A stretch of DNA of 42,291 bases, taken from the NCBI GenBank assembly GCA_001310375.1, contig BAXC01000035.1, positions 1-42,291 on the forward strand, read 5' to 3'. The notes below the pieces were generated by a model. That model did not search any database. It had not been told where the DNA came from and saw only the letters and a program-made list of their open reading frames with translations. This DNA comes from Bacillus sp. JCM 19041 (lineage in GTDB: Bacteria; Bacillota; Bacilli; Bacillales; Bacillaceae_D). Below, in pieces: positions 8,211-17,221 of the stretch (the stretch's first letter is position 1; every line of letters begins with the position of its first letter). The translations under genes and the position numbers were made by a program.

Positions 8211-9101
8211 TTAAATGATCCGTTTAATGCTTTGCTTGCCATCGACACTGCTAGGTATGTCTCCAATAATGGAAATCCGTCTCATAATTCGCCGGGCATC
8301 ACCATAGTCGTTAATTGCATAATGTTGTGTTGCACGGTTATCCCAAATAGCGACATCGCCAGGCTGCCATGACCAGCGAACTGTGTTTTCAAGTTCTGTG
8401 ACTCGAGCTTGCAAGACATTGTAGATGTGTGAGGATTCATCAGTAGAGAGACCTTTAATTCGTTTAATAAATTGGCCAAGCAACAATGTTTTTTCGCCTG
8501 AGTCAGGATGGATGGAAACAATAGGATGTTCCGTTTCATAGACAGTTTGCGCAAACACATTTTTATGTTGGGCTAGCTGTTCTTTCGTTGGGTTTGGTTG
8601 CTTTTTAGCGTAGTCATAATCATTTGTGTGAATGGCCCATAGTTTCTCAGCTAGTTGTTGTAAATGGCTAGGTAAGTTTTCATAAGCAGCAGCTGTATTT
8701 GCCCAAGCTGTATCACCCCCATAAGCTGGAACATCTACTGCGCGAAGAATACAAATTTTCGGGAATTTATCATTAAATGTGACATCAGTATGCCACGCAT
8801 TTGCACGTCCACCAGGGTGGGCAGAATCGAGCTCTAATAAAAAGTTTGTACCTTCTTTTGAAGGGACGGTTGGGTGGGCTTCTGGTGTACCAAAAAGCTG
8901 TGCAAAGTTTTCTTGTTCTTGGTCAGTTAAATGGGTTTGATTTCGGAAAAACAGAACCTTGTGTTTAAGCAAAGCTTGTTGAATTGTGATAAAGGAAGAT
9001 TCAGACAGGGTGGGAGTCAAGTGAATGCCAGAAACAATGGCACCAATTCGACCAGCAACAGGGGAAACGGTAACATCGGTTGGACCTTTAACAATACTCA
9101 T
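8211..9101 (-). CDS. TauD/TfdA family Fe(II)/2-oxoglutarate dioxygenase
   Basis: Intact, 296 residues, start preceded by AAGGAGG. The iron-binding facial triad is visible: His and Asp in NAWHTDVTF (about residues 107-115) and the distal His in WDNRATQHYAINDY (about 255-268). It is followed by the 2-oxoglutarate-binding Arg in RRIMRRISI. TauD enzymes hydroxylate taurine or other sulfonates, releasing sulfite, and AtsK relatives act on alkyl sulfate esters. It is the first gene of the operon, behind a consensus sigma-A promoter. Together with the monooxygenase and ABC importer it suggests a sulfur-scavenging unit. Exact substrate cannot be decided. Confidence 0.9.
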   Translation of the reverse strand: MSIVKGPTDVTVSPVAGRIGAIVSGIHLTPTLSESSFITIQQALLKHKVLFFRNQTHLTDQEQENFAQLFGTPEAHPTVPSKEGTNFLLELDSAHPGGRANAWHTDVTFNDKFPKICILRAVDVPAYGGDTAWANTAAAYENLPSHLQQLAEKLWAIHTNDYDYAKKQPNPTKEQLAQHKNVFAQTVYETEHPIVSIHPDSGEKTLLLGQFIKRIKGLSTDESSHIYNVLQARVTELENTVRWSWQPGDVAIWDNRATQHYAINDYGDARRIMRRISIIGDIPSSVDGKQSIKRII

Positions 9102-9208
9102 AAAATAGCCTCCTTAAAAGTGGTGTTCGGCTTTATAGAGAGTGTGTGAAAGTTTAGTGACCGCGTCTGGATGACATAAAACCGAGTAAACTAATATGTT
9201 TAAAAGGA

Positions 9209-9237
9209 ATATTAACAGGGAGTAAAACGATTGTCAA
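9209..9237 (-). promoter_or_regulatory. Consensus sigma-A promoter of the TauD-ABC operon
   Basis: Read on the minus strand: TTGACA (9237-9232), 17-base spacer, TAATAT (9214-9209). It lies about 108 bases upstream of the dioxygenase start, leaving an untranslated leader of roughly 100 bases in which no clear riboswitch fold was identified. Confidence 0.8.
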
Positions 9238-9251
9238 TAAACTTTTTCAAA

Positions 9252-9283
9252 AATGAAAAACCTCAGCTGTATAAGCTGAGGTT
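9252..9283 (-). terminator. Rho-independent terminator of the acyl-CoA synthetase gene
   Basis: A 10-bp perfect stem AACCTCAGCT / AGCTGAGGTT (9259-9268, 9274-9283) has a 5-base loop. On the minus strand it is followed by TTTTTCATTTTT. It separates this gene from the TauD operon promoter. Confidence 0.88.
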
Positions 9284-9294
9284 GTTGAAAGATG

Positions 9295-10925
9295 TTAAAG
9301 GGGTTTGAGATGGTCTTTCATTTGTTCGCGCATTTTAAATTTCTGGACTTTCCCTGAAGCTGTCATTGGAAAGTGGTCTACAAATTTTATATGACTCGGG
9401 ATTTTAAAACGGGCAATTTGTCCTTGACAGAAATCTTGAACCTCTTTTTTGATAACTCTCTTCCTTCCTTACAACGTATCCATGCTGAAACTGCTTCTCC
9501 GTACTTGGAATCGGGGACGCCGACAACTTGTACGTCTAAAATGTCCGGATGGGTGTACAGGTATTCCTCGACTTCACGAGGATAAATATTTTCACCACCG
9601 CGGATAATCATATCTTTTAATCGGCCGGTAATCTTACAGTAACCATCTTCATCCATTACAGCAAGATCACCAGTATGGAGCCATCCATCTTCACTTAAAA
9701 CACGCGCCGTTTCTTCTGGTTGCTTATAATAACCTTTCATGACATGATACCCCCGTGTTACGAGTTCTCCTTGAACGCCACGAGGGACTTCCTGTTTTGT
9801 ATAAGGATCAATAATTTTCACTTCAACATTAGGTAAAGCACGTCCTACTGTATCGGTTCTTCGATGAAGAGAATCATTGACACGTGTCTGAGTAATGACA
9901 GGAGATGATTCTGTTTGACCATAAGCAATTGTTATTTCTGTGGCGCCCATTCTTTCAATGACACCTTTCATCACTTCAATTGGACAAGTGGAACCTGCCA
10001 TGATACCTGTGCGTAAAGAAGTTAGGTTATAGCTCGAGAAAGTTGGTAAGTTTAGCTCTGCTATGAACATTGTCGGCACACCATGGAGAGCGGTACAAGC
10101 CTCTTCTTGCACGGTTTCTAATACTTTCTCCGGATTAAATTCTACAACTGGAACCATTGTTGCGCCTGCACTAACGCAAGCAAGAATACCTAACACACAG
10201 CCAAAACAATGAAAGAATGGGACAGGGATACACATGCGGTCCTCTTCGGATAATTCCATACAAGCAGCGATGTTTGTGGCATTATGAATTAAGTTTTGGT
10301 GCGTTAACATGACTCCTTTTGGAAATCCAGTTGTACCTGAAGTGTATTGCATATTGATGACATCATCAGGTTGCAATGTATTCATCTGGTGATTTAAGAC
10401 ATGATCTGGAATGTCATTGCCTAAATGAACAAGGTCTTCATATAACCACATCCCTTGTTTACGTTCTTTTCCAAGAAAAACAACATGTTCTAGTTGAGGG
10501 AATGCTGCCGATTTGAGCTTACCTGGCTGAGTTGTTTTTAATTCTGGAATGAGCTTGTAAAGCATATCAAGATACGATGTTCCACGGTACTCTTCCATGA
10601 CAAATAACGTTTTTGTATCGGATTGAGTGAGTAAGTACCTTAATTCGTTTTCTTGATAGTTGGTGTTAACAGTAACAAGTACAGCTCCTATTGTTGCAGA
10701 CGCGAATTGGGTTGTAACCCATTCTGGTGAGTTGGTTGCCCAGATCGCTAAGTGGTCGCCACGTTTCATGCCTATTTTAAATAATCCTTTTGCCAGGTGG
10801 CGGCAAGATTCATTGAAGTCCTGATAAGTAAGTCTCAAGTCTAAGTCTTTATATACGAGAGCTTCAGCGCTAGGATTCTTATTAACAACCTTTTGTAAAA
10901 AGTGCCCAATTGTGTCTGTTTTCAT
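9295..10925 (-). CDS. AMP-dependent acyl-CoA synthetase (one frameshift near the C-terminus)
   Basis: ANL-superfamily adenylating enzyme. The P-loop-like motif [16 protein letters not shown] is at about residues 195-210. A5-type YGQTESSP, the [16 protein letters not shown] adenylation motif and [16 protein letters not shown] (hinge and A8) are all present. The apparent frame ends early at 9387. One missing A in a run of six at about 9448 restores the C-terminal domain, ending [16 protein letters not shown] with the catalytic Lys in the GKV segment. It then stops at 9295. The repaired length is 543 residues. Activates a fatty or other carboxylic acid to its CoA thioester. It is monocistronic with its own terminator, and divergent from the lipoprotein gene. 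Confidence 0.9.
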
Positions 10926-11106
10926 TTATATTGCAACCCCTTTCAGAAAAATAAATACCTGGTTTATTAAGAAGATTCGGGGAGGGGATTAGAATCCCTT
11001 CTGTAATTAATTGAAAAAACAAATTAAATAAAGGATTCAAAAATAAAATACAGGGTAACTAATAAATGTAAAAAGAAGTAAGTGTGAAGAAAAGGAGAGC
11101 GGAGAG

Positions 11107-12463
11107 ATGAAAAAATACTTAGTGACATTGTTTGGAATTGGTGTTCTTGCTGCATGTAATAGCCAAGGTGCAGATGTAGAGGAGGAAGAAAAAGAGGAAG
11201 TAACTGCAGCGGGAATTTTGCAGCAATCAGAAGAAGCGCATGCAAATTTGGAATCATTGGAAGTATCATTCACAAATACAGATTCTTACGGAATGGTGCA
11301 AGAAGGTGTAGCTTCCTATGATTTTGCCAATAATGTGACTCATATAGAAGAAGACGGAGGCGCAATCCTTTATAAAGATGCTGAAGATTTTATGTATATT
11401 ACCGATTTTGACTATTCATTAAATGAAGATGAACCAGAAAATAAGCTTGACTTACAAGTAGAAGAACATCGCAATCCATTAGCATTTTATAAACAATATG
11501 ATGAAGATTTATATGATAAATTTGACCTTGAAGAAAATGATGGTGCTTATAAGCTTGTATATAATGGAGAAGAGGCAGACCAAGAGTTACTTATTCAAGG
11601 TTTTGCACAGCCCTTTTTTGAATATGCCGCATACATTTTAAGTGAAGAGGTTGAGAATTTAAAGCTTGATGATGTGGAAATCCATGCGTTTGATTTATCG
11701 TTTGATATTGATGAAGAAACCAATCAGATTTTGAGTTATCAATATACTGCTGATTACGATGTTCGCATACAAAGTTTAGAACAGGAATATGAAAATGAAG
11801 CCTCTTATTTGTTGGCGGCTTTTAATGAAGTTGCGGCGATTGAGAAACCTGATAAAGACCTGACGGCTGTTGGCACATTAACATATGAAGAGCAAGAACA
11901 ATATGAACAAGAAGCTAGTGATTACATTGAAGCCTTATCCAAGCTGGTGTGTATCAAAACGTCGATGAATTTATTGAACGAATGCCTGTAGAAGAAGATG
12001 AAGATAGAAAAAGGGAAATGGGTGAGGAATACCAGGAGGCATTCCGTGATGATTTTCAAGCAGGTATTGCACTTGGTTTTGAAGAGCTGGACTTAAGTGA
12101 TGAGCTCATTGATTCTTATACGGAAGCATGGCTTGGCCTATTAAAGAGTACTAATTATTTGATCATTGATACTTCTGCAAGTTCTGAAGATACGTTTTAT
12201 GTAGAAGTCAGTATTGAAGGCTTAGACATGTATGCTGTGGAGCGTGAAATGGAATTGCTCTTAACAGACGAGTTAATGAATGGCGACTATTCGGAAGATG
12301 TGACTGAGGAAGAGATGATGAGTGCAATTGTTGATGTAATTAATCAGATTTCAGAGAGTGATAATCTTGCTCCTGCCCGTGAAGTGACGCTTGAAGTGAA
12401 CCGGCTGGTGGGGGTTACCTTATCTTAGATCAAGAAAGCTTGCATTCTGGATTTATACAATAA
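11107..12463 (+). CDS. Acidic lipoprotein, DUF6612/DUF5105-like (two frameshifts)
   Basis: MKKYLVTLFGIGVLAAC is a lipoprotein signal (lipobox LAAC) after a GGAGAGCGGAGAG site. The mature chain is very rich in Asp and Glu. An N-terminal half (about residues 30-230) resembles the DUF6612/LolA-like lipoprotein fold. The C-terminal half (about 255-450) resembles DUF5105-type domains. One missing base near 11944 joins EALSK to AGVYQNVDEFIERM. A second near 12409 replaces a short tail by AGGGYLILDQESLHSG, ending at 12463. Repaired length is 452 residues. The function is unknown. The high acidity is usual for exposed proteins of halophilic or alkaliphilic bacilli. It is monocistronic, with a terminator directly after it. 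Confidence 0.75.
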
Positions 12464-12470
12464 AGAAACC

Positions 12471-12505
12471 CGACCTGATTCTAGTCTGAATCAGGTTGTT
12501 TTTTT
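12471..12505 (+). terminator. Rho-independent terminator after the lipoprotein gene
   Basis: An 11-bp stem with one G-T pair (CGACCTGATTC / GAATCAGGTTG, 12471-12498) and loop TAGTCT is followed by seven T. Confidence 0.9.
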
Positions 12506-12525
12506 GGTTGTTCATAATCCAATCG

Positions 12526-12551
12526 TGCATTAAAAGCTAGGTTGTAATGCA
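12526..12551. promoter_or_regulatory. Palindromic candidate upstream activator site for the sigma-54 activator
   Basis: Inverted repeat TGCATTAAAA - GCTAGG - TTGTAATGCA with 9 of 10 positions pairing. It is centred about 77 bases upstream of the -24 GG of the downstream sigma-54 promoter, the usual distance for enhancer-binding proteins. It has no T run, so it is not a terminator. A related TGCATT half-site occurs at 20023-20028, 74-79 bases upstream of the second promoter. Confidence 0.45.
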
Positions 12552-12613
12552 AATATGACATACCTGATTGGTGCGAATCGGTTGTAGTGGAGATGAAACG
12601 GGATGTACGATGT

Positions 12614-12629
12614 TGGCATTTTTTTTGCA
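12614..12629 (+). promoter_or_regulatory. Sigma-54 (-24/-12) promoter of the comB-APH-ACAD operon
   Basis: TGGCAT followed by seven T and then TTGCA matches TGGCAC-N5-TTGCW with exact GG-to-GC spacing of 12. It lies about 35 bases upstream of the first gene's start. In Bacillaceae it would be read by SigL with an AAA+ activator, and one is encoded at 18336-19987. Confidence 0.8.
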
Positions 12630-12662
12630 TAAAGAAAATGAAGGCAGTGGGAGGTGTTGGAG

Positions 12663-13436
12663 TTGAAGACGTGCCGATTATGGCTAGTTAAAGAAGAAAT
12701 TGAAGAAGAGCGTTTACCACTTGCGACAGTCATTATTATTGATGTCATGCTGGCTACGACAACATTAGTTGATTTAATGGAGCGAGGTGCAAAGAAGATT
12801 CATCCGGTTAGTTCCATTGAAGAAGCATTAGAGAAAAAAAAGAACGCTCGGAGAAAATGTGATTACAGGCGGAGAACTTGGAGGAATATAATAGCCGAAT
12901 TTGACTATGGACATTTGCCAGAACACTATTCAGGTGACTTATTAAAAGAGGCAGAGTTGGTCTTTCTTTCAACAAACGGAACAAAGGCAATTCAAGGTAC
13001 AAAAAGAGCGAAGCGCCGAGTATTAGCAAACTTAAGAAATGTACACTATGTTTCAAGTTGGCTTAAGACACAAGAAATAGAAGACCTAATTATTGTGTGT
13101 TCTGGCGCTGGAGGCCATATGGCAATGGAAGATTACTTATGTGCTGCTTTATTAATAGGAGAATTGGATACAAAGCAAACAAAGCTTGATGACGCAGCTT
13201 TGTTTGCTTTTACTCAAAAACTAAATGAGAAGCGTGTGAAAGAGCTAGTTAAACTTGGCAGAGTGGGACGTTATATGAAACGACATGGTATGAATGAACT
13301 GCTTCAATTTACAAGTGATATAGGTGCCTCAAAATCGATTGTTGAGGCAATTAATCCAGGAGTATTGGCATTCATTGAGGGAGGGAAAGCAGGTGGAAGA
13401 AACGATTTCGGTAAGGCAAGGGGAAGAATTGGATAA
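12663..13436 (+). CDS. ComB-like 2-phosphosulfolactate phosphatase family protein (three compensating frameshifts)
   Basis: TTG at 12663 follows GGGAGG by 8 bases (12657 also possible). The N-terminus has TVIIIDVMLATTTLVDLMERGAKKIHPV, the ComB family core. The frame stays open, but residues between about 12841 and 12890 are unlike the family. Three missing bases (A run at 12834-12841, A run at 12854-12857, near 12888) restore NVITGGELGG, the family GGE motif, before AEFDYGHLPEHYS. The repaired length is 258 residues. The C-terminal FIEGGKAGG matches the usual ending, then overlaps the next gene by 44 bases. ComB dephosphorylates phosphosulfolactate in coenzyme M or spore sulfolactate synthesis. 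Its place at the head of an acyl-CoA catabolic operon suggests another phosphate-ester or accessory role here. Confidence 0.72.
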   Translation: MKTCRLWLVKEEIEEERLPLATVIIIDVMLATTTLVDLMERGAKKIHPVSSIEEALEKKKNARRKCDYRRRTWRNIIAEFDYGHLPEHYSGDLLKEAELVFLSTNGTKAIQGTKRAKRRVLANLRNVHYVSSWLKTQEIEDLIIVCSGAGGHMAMEDYLCAALLIGELDTKQTKLDDAALFAFTQKLNEKRVKELVKLGRVGRYMKRHGMNELLQFTSDIGASKSIVEAINPGVLAFIEGGKAGGRNDFGKARGRIG

Positions 13437-14438
13437 AGAAGCATTACATTGTTTTCTGATGAAAGCGATTACTAATTATCCTGTTAAAGGAAAACTGGAA
13501 ATCAGCCAATTTCCAGCAGGGGCGTCAAACCTAACTTATCTGCTTTGTAAAAATGATTGGCAAGCTGTTTTAAGGCGCCCACCTCTTGGACCTCTACCGC
13601 CAAAAGCGCATGATATGAAGAGAGAATATGATTTCCTATCCGCGCTTGCCCCGTCCTTTTCTTACGCGCCGAAGCCACTGGCACTTGGTGTGAATACAGA
13701 AGTAATGGATGTGGTTTTTTACGTAATGGAACGCCGAGAAGGGATTGTTTTAGACACCGCCTTTCCTGCACATATAAAAGGGACAATGTTAGAAGGGCAA
13801 CAAGTCTCTGAATTGTTAATTGATACGCTTGTGAATTTGCATCAAATTGAACCTAATCAAACTGGAATCGGTCATTTTGGCAAACCAGAAGGTTTTATGG
13901 AACGCCAAGTTGTTGGTTGGATTGGACGGTATGAGCGGGCACAAACAGAAGAGATTGCTGAGTATCTTGAATTGGCAAGGTGGTTAAAGGAGAAAATCCC
14001 TTCTACAAGTGAAGCGCGGATCATCCATAACGATTTTAAATTCAATAATATGTTATTTTCTCGTGATCTTTCTGAAGTGAGAGCAGTTGTAGATTGGGAG
14101 ATGGCGACGGTAGGTGATCCTTTGTTTGATTTAGGTGTTGTTTTGAGTTATTGGACAGAGCCGTCAGATCCAATAGAGTTGCGCAAGTGTTCCCTACGAT
14201 AACGATGAGTGAAGGATTTTTAAGTCGAGGACAGCTTGTAGAACGTTATGCTCAAAAGAGTGGTCGGAATTGTTCAGAATTAAAATTCTATCATGTGTTT
14301 GCGCTATTTAAGCTGGCAGTTATCGTCCAACAAATTTACTTCCGGTGGTATCAAGGACAAACAACTGATTCACGGTTTGAAACATTTAATGAACGGACAA
14401 AGGTATTAATAAATCATGCGTACAATCATATAAATTGA
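13393..14438 (+). CDS. APH-family phosphotransferase, ACAD10/11-kinase or LvaA-like (one frameshift)
   Basis: The GTG at 13393 is preceded by GGAGGG. The fold is that of aminoglycoside phosphotransferase/choline kinase: SQFPAGASNLTYLL (nucleotide loop, about residues 35-48), VLRRPPLG with the ATP-binding Lys replaced in the usual manner by the Arg-Arg-Pro-Pro motif of ACAD10-type kinases, HNDFKFNNML (catalytic HxDxxxxN, about 214-223) and VDWEMATVGDPLFDLG (metal-binding DWE, about 236-251). One missing base near 14177 restores LRQVFPTITMSEGF through to the stop at 14438, giving 348 residues. RRPPLG, HNDFKFNN and DWEMATVGDPL are characteristic of the family fused or paired with ACAD11-type dehydrogenases. 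That pairing is what follows here, so the likely substrate is a hydroxyacyl-CoA and not an aminoglycoside. Confidence 0.88.
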
Positions 14439-14459
14439 TTTTTATATAGGGGGAAAACA

Positions 14460-15686
14460 ATGAACTTTGATTACTCTGAAAAAGTGAAAAGACTCGAAGA
14501 GATGTAAGCCAGTTTATAAAAAATGTCATTGAACCAAATGAAACTCTTTATGAAGAACAGTTAAATGATGCGGAAAGTCGTTGGACGATTCCTCCGGTTA
14601 TGGAAGAAATGAAGTCAAAAGCAAAGCGAGCAGGGCTATGGAATCTATTCTTACCGGATAGTGAGTTTGGTGCAGGCTTAACAAATGTTGAGTATGCCCC
14701 ACTTTGTGAACAAATGGGTGGTTCACCTCTTGCACCAGAAGTGTTTAATTGTGCTGCTCCTGATACGGGAAATATGGAGACGCTTGTTCGTTATGGGACT
14801 GAAGAACAAAAGAAACGATGGCTTGAGCCACTTTTAGATGGTGAAATTCGTTCTGCTTTTGCGATGACAGAACCACATGTTGCTTCTTCAGATGCAACAA
14901 ATATCGAGACAAGGGTTGAACAAGATGGAGCTGACTATGTGATTAATGGACGAAAATGGTGGACCTCGGGAGTCTTAGACCCGCGATGTGAAGTGTTAAT
15001 CGTGATGGGGAAAACTGATTTCACTGCGGCGAGACACGAACAACAATCGATGATTCTAGTACCAATGAACACACCGGAATAACGGTGCATCGACATTTGC
15101 CTGTCTTTGGTTATGACGATGCACCGCATGGACATGGTGAAGTGGAGTTTGTGGACGTCCGAGTACCAAAGGAAAACATTCTACTCGGTGAAGGAAAAGG
15201 TTTTGCTATTGCGCAAGGGAGGCTTGGGCCAGGCCGTATTCATCATTGTATGCGCTTAATAGGTTTAGCAGAGAGGTCACTTGCTTATATGTGTAAACGG
15301 GTGGAAGAGCGTAATGCATTTGGGCGACCACTTGGAGAACAAGGTGTCGTTCGTGAATGGATTGCTAACTCGAGAATTGAAATTGAACAAGCGCGTTTAT
15401 TAACATTAAAAGCTGCTCATATGATGGATACGGTTGGTAATAAGGAAGGGAAATCAGAAATTGCAATGATTAAAGTCGTTGCACCTAATATGGCATTAAA
15501 TGTTATAGATCGAGCAATTCAAGCGTTTGGTGGAGCTGGCGTGAGCGATGATGTTCCCCTTGCCAAGCGTGCACATGCAAGAACCTTACGCTTGGCGGAC
15601 GGCCAGATGAGGTTCATCGGAGAGCAATCGCAAAGTATGAGTTACAAAAAATAAAGCAAGCGAATCGGGAGGAATCGGTCAGATGA
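14460..15686 (+). CDS. ACAD10/11-type acyl-CoA dehydrogenase, LvaC-like (three frameshifts)
   Basis: The ATG at 14460 follows TAGGGGG. Missing bases near 14505, 15078 and 15606 interrupt the frame. Repaired, it runs 409 residues to a TGA at 15684-15686 that overlaps the next ATG. FAD/substrate motifs are [19 protein letters not shown] and [13 protein letters not shown] third indel restores the end as [27 protein letters not shown] in place of the YEGTSEIQ seen in classical enzymes is a hallmark of the ACAD10/11 branch. In that branch the protein works with an APH-type kinase to eliminate phosphate from 4-phospho-acyl-CoA. The kinase gene lies 21 bases upstream. The best reading is conversion of 4-phosphoacyl-CoA to enoyl-CoA, by analogy. 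Confidence 0.88.
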
Positions 15687-16458
15687 GTATCCACACATTA
15701 TTTGATCTCACAGGTAAAACAGCGATTGTGACAGGTGGCGGCAGAGGGCTTGGAGAAGCATGGCACAAGCTCTAGCTGAAGCGGGTGCAAACGTTGTTGT
15801 TTGTTCACGTAAGGAAGCTGTATGCCAAGAGGTGAAACAACAAATAGAAGCGAACGGTGGGCATGCGATGGCTCTCGCATGTGATGTAACGAATGAAGCG
15901 GATGTAGAGCGTGTTGTCGAAGAAGTTCATGACCAATACGGGAAAATTGATATTTTAATTAACAATAGCGGCACATCTTGGGGGGGAATGCCACCAGAAG
16001 AAATGCCTGCAGATAAATTTCAAAAGGTCGTTAACGTGAATTTGCTTGGAACATTTTTAATGGCAAAAGCTGTTGGTAAAAAAATGATTGCGGATCGCAT
16101 CCAAGGCAAAATCATTAACATTGCTTCTGTCGCAGGGTTAAGAGGGTCAGATCCAAATGTGATGCAAGCGATTGGTTATAATGCCAGCAAAGGCGGAGTC
16201 ATTACTCTAACAAAGGACTTAGCGAAGAGCTGGGGGAAGTATGGAATCACGGTCAATGCGATTGCTCCAGGGTTTATTCCGACGAAAATGACAAAAGATG
16301 TGATCGCGCCAGTAGAAAAAGAGATGACTGCTTCTGTCCCGCTTAACCGACTTGGCGAGCCACGGGATATGCAAGGTGCTGCACTTTACTTGGCTTCTGA
16401 AGCTTCATCCTATGTGACTGGCCAAACGATCGTTATAGATGGAGGTACAACAGCTTGA
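15683..16458 (+). CDS. Short-chain dehydrogenase/reductase (one frameshift)
   Basis: The ATG at 15683 ([20 protein letters not shown]) overlaps the preceding stop (ATGA) with GGGAGGA upstream. One missing A near 15760 (GCATGG instead of GCAATGG) breaks the frame just after the cofactor loop TGGGRGLGEA. Repaired length is 258 residues. It has NNSG, the catalytic Ser in NIASVAG, and YNASKGG (Tyr-x-x-x-Lys) near residue 165, and it ends with TGQTIVIDGG. It is a classical NAD(P)-dependent SDR, most like 3-oxoacyl or gluconate-type reductases. In the proposed pathway it could reduce a 4-oxoacyl-CoA, the LvaD step, or oxidise the hydroxy intermediate. Confidence 0.88.
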
Positions 16459-17210
16459 GGCTGGCTGGAAAAACAGCGATTATAACAGGTGCTGGCTCTG
16501 GAATCGGTAAAGCTTCGGCACTAGCATTCGCAAAAGAAGGAGCAAATGTGATCTGCGCTGACCTAGTGATAGAAAAAGCAGATGAAACAGCCGAAGCAAT
16601 TAAAGTGTTGGGCGGTAAAACAGAGGCTTTGCTGATTGACGTGACATCTTATGAATCAGTCAAAAAGGCGGTTGCGTTTGCTCTAAAAACGTACGGAGCG
16701 TTAGATATCATGTTTAACAATGCAGGTATTGGTACGGACGGATTGCCATTATTGCAAACATCCGTTGAGGCCTATCGAAAAACGGTTTCAGTCAACCAAG
16801 ACGGCGTGTTTTTTGGCATTAAAGCTTCTGCAGAGGCGATGAAAGAAGCTGGGGGCGTTATCATCAATACCGCTTCAATCTATGCACATATAGCTGATCG
16901 CAACCAGTTGGCTTATCATGCTAGCAAAGGAGCGGTTGTATCGATGACAAAAGGAGCGGCACTTGAATTAGCCAAGTACAACATACGTGTTGTTGCTATT
17001 GCTCCTGGTTTAATCGAAACGGCTATCGTATCTGAATGGAAAAAAGATCCTGATACATGGTCGAAAATTGAAAAAGCACAAATGCGGCGCAAAGCTGGCC
17101 AGCCTGAAGATATTGCAAAACTGGCTTTGTTTTTAGCTAGCGATGAAGCTGCTTTTTTAAATGCTCATGTCTATTATGCCGATGACGGAGCAAGTGCATT
17201 TAAACGATAG
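16455..17210 (+). CDS. Short-chain dehydrogenase/reductase
   Basis: Intact, 251 residues. The TTG start at 16455 overlaps the previous TGA and is preceded by GGAGGT, so it is translationally coupled. The cofactor loop is TGAGSGIGKA, followed by NNAG, catalytic Ser in NTASIYAH, and YHASKGA. The end reads LNAHVYYADDGASAF. A second SDR next to the first suggests two different carbonyl or hydroxyl steps, or different stereochemistry. Substrate is not deducible. Confidence 0.9.
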   Translation: MRLAGKTAIITGAGSGIGKASALAFAKEGANVICADLVIEKADETAEAIKVLGGKTEALLIDVTSYESVKKAVAFALKTYGALDIMFNNAGIGTDGLPLLQTSVEAYRKTVSVNQDGVFFGIKASAEAMKEAGGVIINTASIYAHIADRNQLAYHASKGAVVSMTKGAALELAKYNIRVVAIAPGLIETAIVSEWKKDPDTWSKIEKAQMRRKAGQPEDIAKLALFLASDEAAFLNAHVYYADDGASAFKR

Positions 17211-17221
17211 GAGGTTCATTC

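Noticed and set aside
7933-8214. Plus-strand frame of 93 codons
   Set aside because: It lies opposite the frameshifted N-terminus of the flavin monooxygenase, whose repaired minus-strand reading matches the family.
11024-11273. Two minus-strand small hydrophobic frames opposite the lipoprotein start
   Set aside because: They mirror the lipoprotein signal region and have no RBS.
12526-12551. Terminator hairpin
   Set aside because: No T run on either strand; the real terminator is at 12471-12505. A regulatory palindrome fits better.
13393-14438. Aminoglycoside resistance kinase
   Set aside because: The fold is shared, but RRPPLG, HNDFKFNN and the neighbouring ACAD10/11-type gene point to acyl metabolism.
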